From positions 126,290 to 190,289 of the forward strand of contig NZ_KI912156.1 of NCBI RefSeq assembly GCF_000517125.1: a stretch of DNA of 64,000 nucleotides, written 5' to 3'. Below, in pieces: positions 6,886 to 14,729 of the stretch. Made by a program: the position numbers and the translations under genes. Position 1 is the stretch's first letter. Every line of letters begins with the position of its first letter. The DNA comes from Arthrobacter sp. MA-N2 (lineage in GTDB: Bacteria; Actinomycetota; Actinomycetes; Actinomycetales; Micrococcaceae). The notes beneath the pieces are model-generated. The model searched no databases and was not told where the DNA came from. It saw nothing but the letters and a program-made list of their open reading frames with translations.

Positions 6886-9525
6886 CTACTCTTCGTCCAC
6901 CGAGTCGAGGTACCTGTCCAGGAGCTGCGCACAACGGATGAACCCCAAGTGCGAGTAAGCCTGCGGGTGGTTGCCCAAGTGGGTCTCCGTGCCCGGGTCG
7001 AACTCTTCGGGAAGCAAACCCGTCGGTCCAAAAAGCGCCACGAGCTGGTTGAACAACTCCAACGCATCATCCAAGCGACCCACGGCAAGGTACGCCTCGA
7101 TCAGCCAGGTGGTGCAGATGTGGAACCCGCCCTCCAGGCCCGGCAGCCCGTCGTCGTACCTGTACCGGAACACCGTGGGACCCACCCGAAGTTCCCGCTC
7201 GACGGCGGTGACGGTGTCCAGGAAGCGCTGGTCGCGGACATCCAAAAGGCCGGAGAGTCCGATGTGCAGCACGGCAGCGTCCAGGTCCGGGCTGTCGTAG
7301 GCCACGGTGTAGGAGCTGGCCGAATCATCCCAGCCTTCGCGAAGGACTTCCGCGCGGATGATGTTGGCCGTTTCCTCCCACTCGGCTCCCATGGGGCGCC
7401 GGAACCGGACCGCAGTCTGCATGGACCGGTCCAGCGTCACCCAGCACATGACCTTGGTATAGAGATGGTGCCTCGGCGCCCGCCGGGCTTCCCAGATCCC
7501 GTGGTCCGGTTCGTGCCACCGGGCCAGCACCGCCGAGGCCATCTGCTCCATGAGCTTCCAGTGCTCGTCCGGCACGGTGCCGCGCCGATTGCCCAGCCCG
7601 TGGATGAGCTCTGCGATCGGTCCGAAGACATCCAGCTGCACTTGGTGATCGGCGGCGTTCCCGATCCGCACGGGCCGCGAGCCGGCGTAACCGGGCAGGC
7701 TTTCGATAATGGCCTCCGTGGACAGCGGGGAGCCGGTCACGGAGTACAGGGGATGCAGCCATTCCGGTCCCGGCGCGTTCTCCAGGATGCGCCCCAGCCA
7801 GCGGAGAAACCCATCTGCCTCCTCGGTAGAACCGAGATCCACCAGCGCGTTGACGGTCATGGAACCATCGCGGAGCCAGCAATAGCGGTAGTCCCAGTTG
7901 CGGGTGCCGCCGATTCCTTCCGGCAGCGAGGTGGTGGGCGCCGCGAGGACGGCCCCGGTAGGTTCGTGCACCAGCGCCTTCAGGACCAGCGCCGAGCGCC
8001 GCACCAACGAAGGTTTCATGTCGGGCAGTTCCAGCCCACGGACCCACTGCCGGGATTGGTGCGCGACGGCGGCCCGCCGGGCGAGCTCTCCGGCCGGGTC
8101 CGGTGTCGTCGGCTCAGTGTCTCCGCACCTGAGGTTCATGACGACGGGACCGTTCGCGAGTCTGACTTCCGCGGTGGCGGTGCCGTGTTTGCCGTCGCTT
8201 GAAACAGTGAATGAGACTCCGGGAGCGAAAAGGACGATAGGGTCCGAGGTGCCCACCACGTGCAATTCCTCACCCCTGACCTCCATATTGAACGGCGCAT
8301 TGGCGTAGTCCGGCCTCGGTGCAAACACAATCCGCGCGATGCCTGTGCCGGAGATGACCCTGACCAGGCTGGTGATCCCGTCCGGGGCCGGTTCGAGGTA
8401 GTCGGTGACCGTAACGTCGGCCCAGCGCGTCTCCACGATCATGGTGTTGTCCACGTAGCGCTGGCCCAGCACCTTCGACGCCTTGACCGGTTCCACGCTG
8501 AAGTGGCCGGCCGGGTCGCCCCCGAGGATGTGGGCAAACAGGGAGCCGGAATCCGGGAGGGGATGGCTCATCCAGCAAATCTTGGCTTCCGGGGTGAGTA
8601 ACGCCGTCGACGTCCCGTTGCCGATCATCGAATGCCGTTCCAGCCCCACTGCGTCCTCGCCGAACAACCATGCCCGGCGCAGCTCGAACAAGATGGCGAG
8701 TACCTTCGCGAAGGATTCCGGGTCCGGCAGCCGGTAGCGCGCCGATGTTTCTCCGGGGCCGACGTGCAAGCCAAGATCCGGGCCCCGCAAAGTGGCGATG
8801 GCGAGTTCGTCGCTGTCCGCGTCGCCGGCAAACAGCGCCGCGCTGGCCCCCAACTGTGTGCGCAGATGCTCCAGCGCGGCGCCTTTGGAAGGCTCCAGAA
8901 TGGAAAGGTCCAACACGGATCCATCCACTATGAAGACCAGGCCCAGCTCGCGGGCGATCTGCTGCGCTTGGAGGGTCACCCTGGCGACCACGGCAGGCGT
9001 GGCCGGCCTGGTGTGGATGGCGACGGCCACAGGCTTTCGCTCGATGCTGATGCCCTTTTCGAAGCCGATGGACTCATTGAGCGCCATAGCTGCTTGCTGG
9101 AGGATCGCCTCTGTGGCCATCGAGATGCTGTACGCGTAGGTCATGTCGAACTCAGCGCCGTGCGAACCTACCAGATGGACTTCCGCCGGCAACCTGGACA
9201 CGGCAGCCAGGTCTCGCAGCGATCGGCCGGAGATAACGGCCGTGTGCGTGTTCGGCAGGGCGGCCAAGGCCCGGAGGGCGACGGCGGCATTCCCCAACGG
9301 GAGCGTCTCCGTGGACACGCCTTCGGCGGTGCAGAGGGTTCCACCGTAATTGCAGGCCACCAAAAGCCCCGGGGTGCGGGCCAGCATTCTGAGCTCGGCG
9401 AGCAGCTCCGGGGTAATTCCGTCGTGGGCTGCCTCGGATTGAACGAAGGTCCGCAGGAGTCCAAGGGGAAGCGATTTTGTCAGCAGCGCCGAATCGGCCA
9501 CGGACAAATTGAGCGGAGTAGCCAT
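6886..9525 (-). CDS. Trehalose-phosphatase-like HAD domain fused to GH15 glycoside hydrolase
   Basis: The product is 879 aa. The N-terminal ~280 residues resemble OtsB trehalose-6-phosphate phosphatase, with ISGRSLRDL, GSHGAEF and GDADSDELAI. From about residue 290 there is a GH15 (glucoamylase/trehalase) module, with YRYCWLRDGSMTVNAL near 545-560 and the catalytic-Glu region GLLPEEFDP at 836-844 followed by GNHPQAYSH. The first HAD motif, normally DxDGT, reads NYGGTL (N59, G61), so both catalytic Asp residues are lost. The phosphatase domain is therefore probably inactive and perhaps binds or regulates. The GH15 part likely hydrolyses trehalose or a related alpha-glucoside. An AAGGA lies about 9 bp before the ATG. 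Confidence 0.88.
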   Translation of the reverse strand: MATPLNLSVADSALLTKSLPLGLLRTFVQSEAAHDGITPELLAELRMLARTPGLLVACNYGGTLCTAEGVSTETLPLGNAAVALRALAALPNTHTAVISGRSLRDLAAVSRLPAEVHLVGSHGAEFDMTYAYSISMATEAILQQAAMALNESIGFEKGISIERKPVAVAIHTRPATPAVVARVTLQAQQIARELGLVFIVDGSVLDLSILEPSKGAALEHLRTQLGASAALFAGDADSDELAIATLRGPDLGLHVGPGETSARYRLPDPESFAKVLAILFELRRAWLFGEDAVGLERHSMIGNGTSTALLTPEAKICWMSHPLPDSGSLFAHILGGDPAGHFSVEPVKASKVLGQRYVDNTMIVETRWADVTVTDYLEPAPDGITSLVRVISGTGIARIVFAPRPDYANAPFNMEVRGEELHVVGTSDPIVLFAPGVSFTVSSDGKHGTATAEVRLANGPVVMNLRCGDTEPTTPDPAGELARRAAVAHQSRQWVRGLELPDMKPSLVRRSALVLKALVHEPTGAVLAAPTTSLPEGIGGTRNWDYRYCWLRDGSMTVNALVDLGSTEEADGFLRWLGRILENAPGPEWLHPLYSVTGSPLSTEAIIESLPGYAGSRPVRIGNAADHQVQLDVFGPIAELIHGLGNRRGTVPDEHWKLMEQMASAVLARWHEPDHGIWEARRAPRHHLYTKVMCWVTLDRSMQTAVRFRRPMGAEWEETANIIRAEVLREGWDDSASSYTVAYDSPDLDAAVLHIGLSGLLDVRDQRFLDTVTAVERELRVGPTVFRYRYDDGLPGLEGGFHICTTWLIEAYLAVGRLDDALELFNQLVALFGPTGLLPEEFDPGTETHLGNHPQAYSHLGFIRCAQLLDRYLDSVDEE

Positions 9526-9632
9526 GGGGACGATCCTTCCGGGTGGATTCGTCCAGTGTCCGTCGCGGGAGTTTCGTCCTTATGCCCGCTTCGTTGCCAA
9601 CAAGTAACGCTTCCGATTGTCCTCGGCAGGGT

Positions 9633-9734
9633 GCGTCACGCCAGGCATTCTTTTGCCCCGGCGCAGACGTGCGTTCCGCGCAATTCCGCGGTAGGCCGCC
9701 GTCGGACGCTTCAAAAGTTTGCTCGGCGTGACGC
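9633..9734. repeat. Palindromic repeat, family 3, copy A (102 bp)
   Basis: The outer arms are GCGTCACGCCAGGCAT (left) and TTTGCTCGGCGTGACGC (right), with an inner TTCTTTTG/CAAAAG pairing. Three further copies of 101-102 bp are at 27761, 28760 and 46548. It lies between the GH15 gene and the LLM gene, ending 16 bp before the LLM stop codon. Confidence 0.8.
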
Positions 9735-9750
9735 GCCCCGGGAAGACAAA

Positions 9751-10740
9751 CTAGACCCGGCTCAGTCCAACAGCCTCCGCGACCAGCTCGACCGAACGCA
9801 GGCGCTGCGCCGTGCCCGTGCTCTGGTGGGCCACAATCAGTTCGTCGGCGTCGGCGTGGCGGGAAAATTCGTCAAGGTAGTCACGCACGACCTCCGGCGT
9901 CCCCACCGCCGAGTACTTCACCATCTGCGCGATGTGCTGGCCCTGGGCCGAGTCGAGGATGAGGTCCGCTTCGGCGTCGGTGAATTCGCGGCCACCGCCC
10001 AGGAAGCGGGAGATGCGGTCCCGCTTGACCTCAAGGAACAGGCGTTGGGCCTCGGCCGCGGAATCGGCCGCAACCACGTTTACTCCCGCGATTACGTAAG
10101 GATGCTGCAGCTGCTCGGAGGGCTTGAACTCGCGGCGGTAAATGGCGACAGCGTCTTGAAGCGCGTTGGGGGCGAAGTGCGAGGCGAAAGCGTATGGCAG
10201 TCCGAGTTGCGCTGCAAGGCGTGCCCCGAACAAGGAGGAACCGAGGATGTACAGCGGCACGTTGGTGCCCTTGCCGGGCGTCGCTTCGACCCCTTGAATG
10301 CGAGTGGGTCCCGTGAGGTAGCCCTGCAGCTCCACCACGTCCTGCGGGAAGGTGTCCGCGGCCATGGGGTCGCGGCGGAGCGCGCGCATGGTGTTCTGGT
10401 CGCTGCCGGGCGCACGACCGAGGCCAAGGTCGATCCGCCCGGGGTGCAGGGTCTCAAGGGTGCCGAACTGCTCGGCGATGGTGAGCGGGGAGTGGTTGGG
10501 CAGCATGACGCCGCCGGCACCGAGCCGGATGGTGCTGGTGCTGGCTGCGATGTGGGCAATCAGCACGCTCGTTGCGGAGGAAGCGATCGAGCCCATGTTG
10601 TGGTGCTCGGCGTACCAGATCCGTCGGTAGCCGAGCCGCTCGGCCAGTTGTGCCATGGCGACGCTCCCGGCGAAGCTCTCCGCCGCCGTCTGACCTTTGC
10701 CGATGATTGCCAGGTCGAGGATGGAGAGGGGAACAGTCAC
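9751..10740 (-). CDS. LLM-class flavin-dependent oxidoreductase
   Basis: The product is 329 aa from a GTG start (MTVPLSILDLA). It is a luciferase-like (beta/alpha)8 flavoprotein that uses FMN or F420. The motifs RIWYAEHHNM (about residues 40-50), IRLGAGGVMLPNHSPL (about 73-88) and the family signature HPGRIDLGLGRAPGSD (about 99-115) are clear. The reading frame continues upstream, but it has no plausible RBS there and GAAAGG lies about 10 bp before this GTG. It is divergent from the lipoprotein gene at 11000. The 5' leader contains a GGCCGG/CCGGCC hairpin. The substrate is not readable from sequence. Confidence 0.88.
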   Translation of the reverse strand: MTVPLSILDLAIIGKGQTAAESFAGSVAMAQLAERLGYRRIWYAEHHNMGSIASSATSVLIAHIAASTSTIRLGAGGVMLPNHSPLTIAEQFGTLETLHPGRIDLGLGRAPGSDQNTMRALRRDPMAADTFPQDVVELQGYLTGPTRIQGVEATPGKGTNVPLYILGSSLFGARLAAQLGLPYAFASHFAPNALQDAVAIYRREFKPSEQLQHPYVIAGVNVVAADSAAEAQRLFLEVKRDRISRFLGGGREFTDAEADLILDSAQGQHIAQMVKYSAVGTPEVVRDYLDEFSRHADADELIVAHQSTGTAQRLRSVELVAEAVGLSRV

Positions 10741-10929
10741 GTGGGTGCCGGCCTTTCGAATGTGGTGTGGTCCAAGGGGCCGGTTGCCCGGCCACTCTTG
10801 CGACAACGACGGCGGCGCCCGGCTTATTTCTCGCGCTTGCGTGGGCTCCGTCTCAGCTCGCGGACTGTGACCTCCCGGGACCTCGAATGAAGCCGGGTTA
10901 ACTCCTGTATCCCAGCGTTTCACGGCGCT

Positions 10930-10958
10930 TTGACCGGCTCTCTGCCCTGCCGGATAGT
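10930..10958 (+). promoter_or_regulatory. Promoter of the amino-acid-binding lipoprotein gene
   Basis: TTGACC (10930-10935) and GATAGT (10953-10958) are separated by 17 bp, with the ATG at 11000. The remaining part of 10741-10929 holds divergent leader sequence only. Confidence 0.5.
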
Positions 10959-10999
10959 TGCTGCAACGCACACCATCCATCATTTTCGAAGGGGATTCC

Positions 11000-11980
11000 A
11001 TGGCTATTTCGCGCCTCAAAACCGGCACCGCACTGGCACTCGCCGCGACCACGGCTCTCGGCCTCGCCGCATGCTCGGACCCGGGCGCCTCAGCCGCGTC
11101 AGCGTCGTCGTCGTCCACTGGCGCCTCCACTGCCAGGACTTTCAATCTGTCCCCCGAACAGAACCGCTTCGCGGTAAAGGTCTCACCGGAAGCCGCAGCC
11201 CTCGTGCCTGAGTCGGTCAAGGCGGACGGCAAACTGACCGTCGCGGTGAGCCCCTTCGCGGCCCCGCTGGCTGTGTACGCCACGGACAACAAGACGCCGG
11301 TGGGCAACGAGGTGGACATCGCCGTCGCGCTGGCCGAATCGCTGGGACTCAAAGCGGACATTGTCCCGACGGCTTGGGCTGACTGGCCGCTGGGCGTGGA
11401 ATCGGGCAAGTACGAGGCCGTCATCTCGAACGTCACCGTCACGGAAGAGCGGAAGCTCAAATTCGATTTCGCCAGCTACCGCGAGGACAAACTCGGCTTC
11501 TACGCCAAGAGCGACAGCTCCATCACCAAGGTGGACTCAGCTCCCGATGTGGCAGGCAAGCGGATCATTGTTGGCTCGGGGACCAACCAGGAGGCAATCC
11601 TGTTGCGCTGGGACGCTGAGAACAAGAAGAACGGTTTGAAGCCGGTTGAGTTCCAGTATTACGACGACGACTCGGCCTCCACGCTCGCGCTGCAGTCGGG
11701 CCGTGCGGACCTGACGTTCGGGCCGAATGCGACCGCGTCCTACAAGTCCCAGACTGACGGCAAGACCAAGAACGTGGGCCTGGTGGACGGCGGTTGGCCG
11801 CTCAAGGCGAGCATCGCGGTGACCACCAAGAAGGGAAACGGCTTCGCGGCGGCTGCCCAGGCAGGCCTGAACTCGCTCATCAAGGACGGCACGTATGGAA
11901 GGATCCTGGACCGTTGGGGCCTCTCGGCAGAAGCGGTCCAGAGCTCGGAACTGAACCCGGCAGGGCTGCCGAAGAGCTAG
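11000..11980 (+). CDS. Amino-acid ABC transporter substrate-binding lipoprotein
   Basis: The product is 326 aa with a lipoprotein signal ending LGLAAC, giving a lipidated Cys near residue 25 and then a Ser-rich linker. The rest is a periplasmic-binding fold of the polar amino-acid or cystine type (ATDNKTPVGNEVDIAVALAE; VGSGTNQEAILL). It is a close paralogue of the lipoprotein at 19488-20474, sharing the CSDPGAS lipid-anchor region and a C-terminal DG(T/S)YG(R/K)(I/V)LDRWGLS. The start at 11000 has AAGGGGA about 5 bp upstream. No permease or ATPase genes are adjacent, so it may feed the importer at 20.5-22.3 kb. The 2-hydroxyacid dehydrogenase gene follows after 72 bp. Confidence 0.9.
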   Translation: MAISRLKTGTALALAATTALGLAACSDPGASAASASSSSTGASTARTFNLSPEQNRFAVKVSPEAAALVPESVKADGKLTVAVSPFAAPLAVYATDNKTPVGNEVDIAVALAESLGLKADIVPTAWADWPLGVESGKYEAVISNVTVTEERKLKFDFASYREDKLGFYAKSDSSITKVDSAPDVAGKRIIVGSGTNQEAILLRWDAENKKNGLKPVEFQYYDDDSASTLALQSGRADLTFGPNATASYKSQTDGKTKNVGLVDGGWPLKASIAVTTKKGNGFAAAAQAGLNSLIKDGTYGRILDRWGLSAEAVQSSELNPAGLPKS

Positions 11981-12052
11981 CCCTTGCCAAGGAGGGTGTA
12001 ACTTTCCACATATCCGGGGCCACCGCGATCCGGAGAAGCGAAAGGGAATTCC

Positions 12053-13012
12053 ATGGTCCAGCACCTTGCCATCCTTGATGACTACCAAGCGGTCGCCTAC
12101 GACTATGCGCCGTGGGCCGAGCTCGCCGACGACGGCGTGGACGTCACGGTTTTCACGGAGCCTTTTGCCGGCGAGCAGGAAGCCGTGGACGCCCTCCGCG
12201 ACTTCGACATCATCATGGCCATGCGGGAGCGCACCGCATTCGACGCCGGGCGCCTCCGGCAACTGCCGAAGCTGAAGCTCCTCGTCACCACCGGAATGGC
12301 CAACGCAGCCATCGACCTGCGCGCAGCCGAGGAGCAGGGCATCACCGTCTGTGGAACGGGCGGCTCACCCGCAGCTGCGCCCGAGTTGACGTGGGCCCTG
12401 CTCCTGGCTTTCGCCCGCAAGGTGCCGTTCGAGGACCGTCGGCTGCGCGCCGGACATTGGCAGAGCACGGTGGGTTTCGAACTGTCAGGCAAGACCCTTG
12501 GAGTACTGGGACTGGGCAACATCGGGAGCAAAATCGCCGGTTACGCCAAGGCCTTCGGCATGGAGGTCATTGCTTGGAGTCCCCATCTCACTGAAGAGAC
12601 TGCCGCCGGGGCCGGCGCCAGGAAGGTGAGCAAAGAGGCACTCTTCCGGGAGGCCGACGTCGTTAGTGTCCACGTGCGGTTATCGGAACGGTCCCGGGGG
12701 CTCGTCGGGGAGGACGAACTGCGGCTCCTCGGCCCCAAAGGCGTCCTGGTAAACACAGCCCGCGGGCCGGTCGTGGACGAGGCTGCGCTCCTCCGCGGCC
12801 TCAACGAGGGGTGGCTCGGCGGCGCAGCCCTGGACGTGTACGGCGTCGAGCCCCTCCCGGCGGACCACCCTCTGCTCACGGCGCCGCGAACCGTGCTGAC
12901 ACCGCACCTGGGTTACGTCACTGCGCAAAGCTATGCCCGCTTCTATGGCGAGGCTTTCGAGGACGTCCGCGCGTGGGTGCGGGGAAATCCGGTGCGCGTG
13001 CTCACCGTTTAG
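12053..13012 (+). CDS. D-isomer-specific 2-hydroxyacid dehydrogenase
   Basis: The product is 319 aa and NAD(P)-dependent. The Rossmann motif GLGNIG lies near residues 153-158. The catalytic set is present: Arg237 (NTARGPVVDE), Glu266 (GVEPLP) and His285 (TPHLGYVT). The family reduces 2-oxoacids to D-2-hydroxyacids; the phosphoglycerate, glyoxylate and other subgroups cannot be separated here. The gene lies 72 bp after the lipoprotein gene on the same strand and may be co-transcribed. Confidence 0.9.
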   Translation: MVQHLAILDDYQAVAYDYAPWAELADDGVDVTVFTEPFAGEQEAVDALRDFDIIMAMRERTAFDAGRLRQLPKLKLLVTTGMANAAIDLRAAEEQGITVCGTGGSPAAAPELTWALLLAFARKVPFEDRRLRAGHWQSTVGFELSGKTLGVLGLGNIGSKIAGYAKAFGMEVIAWSPHLTEETAAGAGARKVSKEALFREADVVSVHVRLSERSRGLVGEDELRLLGPKGVLVNTARGPVVDEAALLRGLNEGWLGGAALDVYGVEPLPADHPLLTAPRTVLTPHLGYVTAQSYARFYGEAFEDVRAWVRGNPVRVLTV

Positions 13013-13080
13013 GGCGTCCGTTGCTCCCCGCCGGACTCAGGGAGGTTGTATTGGGCGCCGAACTTTAGAGGGCCGTCGTT

Positions 13081-13605
13081 TTAGCCCAGGATCTTCAGTG
13101 CCGTTCCCCAATTGAAGCTCTCGTAGGCCGGGTTGGCTTGCAATGCCATCAGGAGCAGCTGGAAACCTTCCAATTCACGGGCATGGTGCAGGCCGCCGAC
13201 CTGGAGCGGGCGGAGTCCAGCTGCAGTGACGAAGTCGGCGACCTCATTGCGGGCAAGTTTGGCGATTTCCTCCGCGGCTGAAGTGCCAGGGCCCACCACG
13301 AGGGAGTCGAAGGTCTCGTAGTTGACCGGGTTGCTGATGTCGATGATGATACGGCCGTCGAGGGCATCGCCGTAGCCGCTGACAACTTCTTTGGCGGCAT
13401 CGAACGGTAGCGCGAGCACAACGATGCGGCCGGCGGGAGCCTCAGTGGAGGCCGCGCCTGTGGCCCCGGATCCCAACTCTGCGGCCAGCTTCTGCGCCTC
13501 CTCGGCGCTCTTATCGAGTACCTGGACGGAACGGCCTGCTGCGACGGCGCGGGTACCGATGCCGCGGCCCATGTTGCCCGAACCGATGATGGTGATGTCA
13601 GTCAT
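13081..13605 (-). CDS. NADP oxidoreductase (F420-dependent type), internally shortened paralogue
   Basis: The product is 174 aa from ATG 13605, with GGGAGAA upstream; the ATG at 13620 would place that RBS inside the gene. The Rossmann motif GSGNMGRG is at residues 8-15. It resembles the 210-aa protein at 45554-46186 throughout, but lacks about 38 residues between GTSAAEEI and DFVTAAGLRP. The missing block contains the VVKAFNT segment that is conserved in the longer copy. The deletion is in frame, so the gene may be expressed but altered or inactive. It shares its promoter-operator design with the longer copy. Confidence 0.85.
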   Translation of the reverse strand: MTDITIIGSGNMGRGIGTRAVAAGRSVQVLDKSAEEAQKLAAELGSGATGAASTEAPAGRIVVLALPFDAAKEVVSGYGDALDGRIIIDISNPVNYETFDSLVVGPGTSAAEEIAKLARNEVADFVTAAGLRPLQVGGLHHARELEGFQLLLMALQANPAYESFNWGTALKILG

Positions 13606-13656
13606 GGTGTTCTCCCTCAAGGAAATAGATCAGATGGGTTCCCACATCAAAGTATA

Positions 13657-13714
13657 TAGTTGAAGATTCAACTAAATACTTTTCCGACTTTACTCTTGGC
13701 TGATTGAAAGTCAA
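13657..13714 (-). promoter_or_regulatory. Promoter plus palindromic operator of the short oxidoreductase gene
   Basis: On the minus strand, TTGACT (13714-13709) and TAAAGT (13692-13687) are separated by 16 bp. Just downstream is TAGTTGAA-TC-TTCAACTA (13674-13657), a perfect 8+8 palindrome that extends imperfectly to AAGTA/TACTT. The same TAGTTGAA core occurs upstream of the MarR/oxidoreductase pair near 45.5 kb, so a common MarR-type repressor is likely. Confidence 0.65.
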
Positions 13715-13754
13715 CCACTCTGACGGACCCCGGGACACCCCTTCCCGCTGTGAG

Positions 13755-14651
13755 CTAAGCGGGAATGCTGTCGCCGCCTCCCCGGAATTGGTCGATGAGG
13801 ACCTGCTCTGCGGCGGTGGTCTGCCTGTTGGCGGAACGCGCCAGTTGGATGCGCCACACGAGAGGGGTATGGATCGCCCGGATGCCCGCCTCCTGGCCGT
13901 GCTGCAACGCAGACTCGGGCAGGAAGGCGACGCCAAGGCCCTCCCGGACCAGTTCGGTGGCCATGGTGAAGGACACCACTTCGGTATGGACCGTGCGGTG
14001 CAGCCCGGCCGCGGCGAAGGCGGCGTCCACTGTGGTGCGGTTTCCCCAGCCTTCGGGGAAATCGACGAAAGGCTCGTCCGCGATCTCCGAAAGGCTCACG
14101 CGTTTCCGGTCGGCCAAGGGGTGGGAGTCGGAACAGGCGAAGACGATTCCCTCAGCGTGCAGTGGGTGCAACTCGAGGCCGGGCGCAGCCTCTTCGGGCA
14201 CGGACACCAAGGCCAGGTCCAGGGCGCCGGAGCGGACGTCCGCCAGGCTGGTGCGCGTTCCCTGGACGGTCTGGCGCAGCTTGATGACGATGCCGGGATA
14301 GTCCCGCCGGACGGTCCGCAGAATCTGCATCACATCGACGGAACCGGCATGAGCCAGCGTGCCCAGGGCCACTGTCCCGCGGACCGTTCCGCGAACGGCG
14401 TCGACGGCGTCCCGCGCGGCCTGTACGTCGGCAAGGATCGTGCGGGCGCGCGGGAGCATCGCCTCCCCCGCAGGCGTGAGGCGGATCGACCGGCCCTGGC
14501 GGATGAACAAGTCGGAACCCAGCTCGTGTTCGAGCTGGCGGATCGCCGCCGAGACGGCGGACTGGACGATATTGACCCGCCGCGCGCCCTGGGTGAAGCT
14601 CGTCGACTCCGCCACTGCGATGAAATATTCAATCTGGGAAAGCTGCATCAA
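13755..14651 (-). CDS. LysR-family transcriptional regulator
   Basis: The product is 298 aa. An N-terminal winged helix-turn-helix is typical of LysR regulators (QIEYFIAVAESTSFTQGARR, then SAVSAAIRQLEHELG), followed by a periplasmic-binding-like effector domain from about residue 90. It is divergent from the MFS gene at 14730 with a 78-bp shared intergenic region, the usual arrangement for a LysR regulator and its target. Two adjacent ATG codons are possible starts (14651 or 14648). Confidence 0.9.
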   Translation of the reverse strand: MMQLSQIEYFIAVAESTSFTQGARRVNIVQSAVSAAIRQLEHELGSDLFIRQGRSIRLTPAGEAMLPRARTILADVQAARDAVDAVRGTVRGTVALGTLAHAGSVDVMQILRTVRRDYPGIVIKLRQTVQGTRTSLADVRSGALDLALVSVPEEAAPGLELHPLHAEGIVFACSDSHPLADRKRVSLSEIADEPFVDFPEGWGNRTTVDAAFAAAGLHRTVHTEVVSFTMATELVREGLGVAFLPESALQHGQEAGIRAIHTPLVWRIQLARSANRQTTAAEQVLIDQFRGGGDSIPA

Positions 14652-14694
14652 TCCAGTATCGCGAATGACGATGGATACAAGCGTAAATAAGCGT

Positions 14695-14723
14695 TAGACA
14701 CGATTACCTGCGCGACCAATACT
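14695..14723 (+). promoter_or_regulatory. Promoter for a probably leaderless MFS transcript
   Basis: TAGACA (14695-14700) and AATACT (14718-14723) are separated by 17 bp. The ATG at 14730 lies 7 bp after the -10, where transcription should start, so the mRNA is likely leaderless. The GAAGGA directly abutting the ATG is too close to act as an SD. Confidence 0.45.
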
Positions 14724-14729
14724 GAAGGA

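Noticed and set aside
8632..10890. Long plus-strand open frame opposite the GH15 and LLM genes
   Set aside because: It is a GC-driven antisense frame with no recognisable domain; the opposite strand has clear families with good starts.
10741..10999. SAM riboswitch
   Set aside because: Only fragments resemble the aptamer core; paired helices could not be established, so it is kept as a low-interest lead and not a feature.
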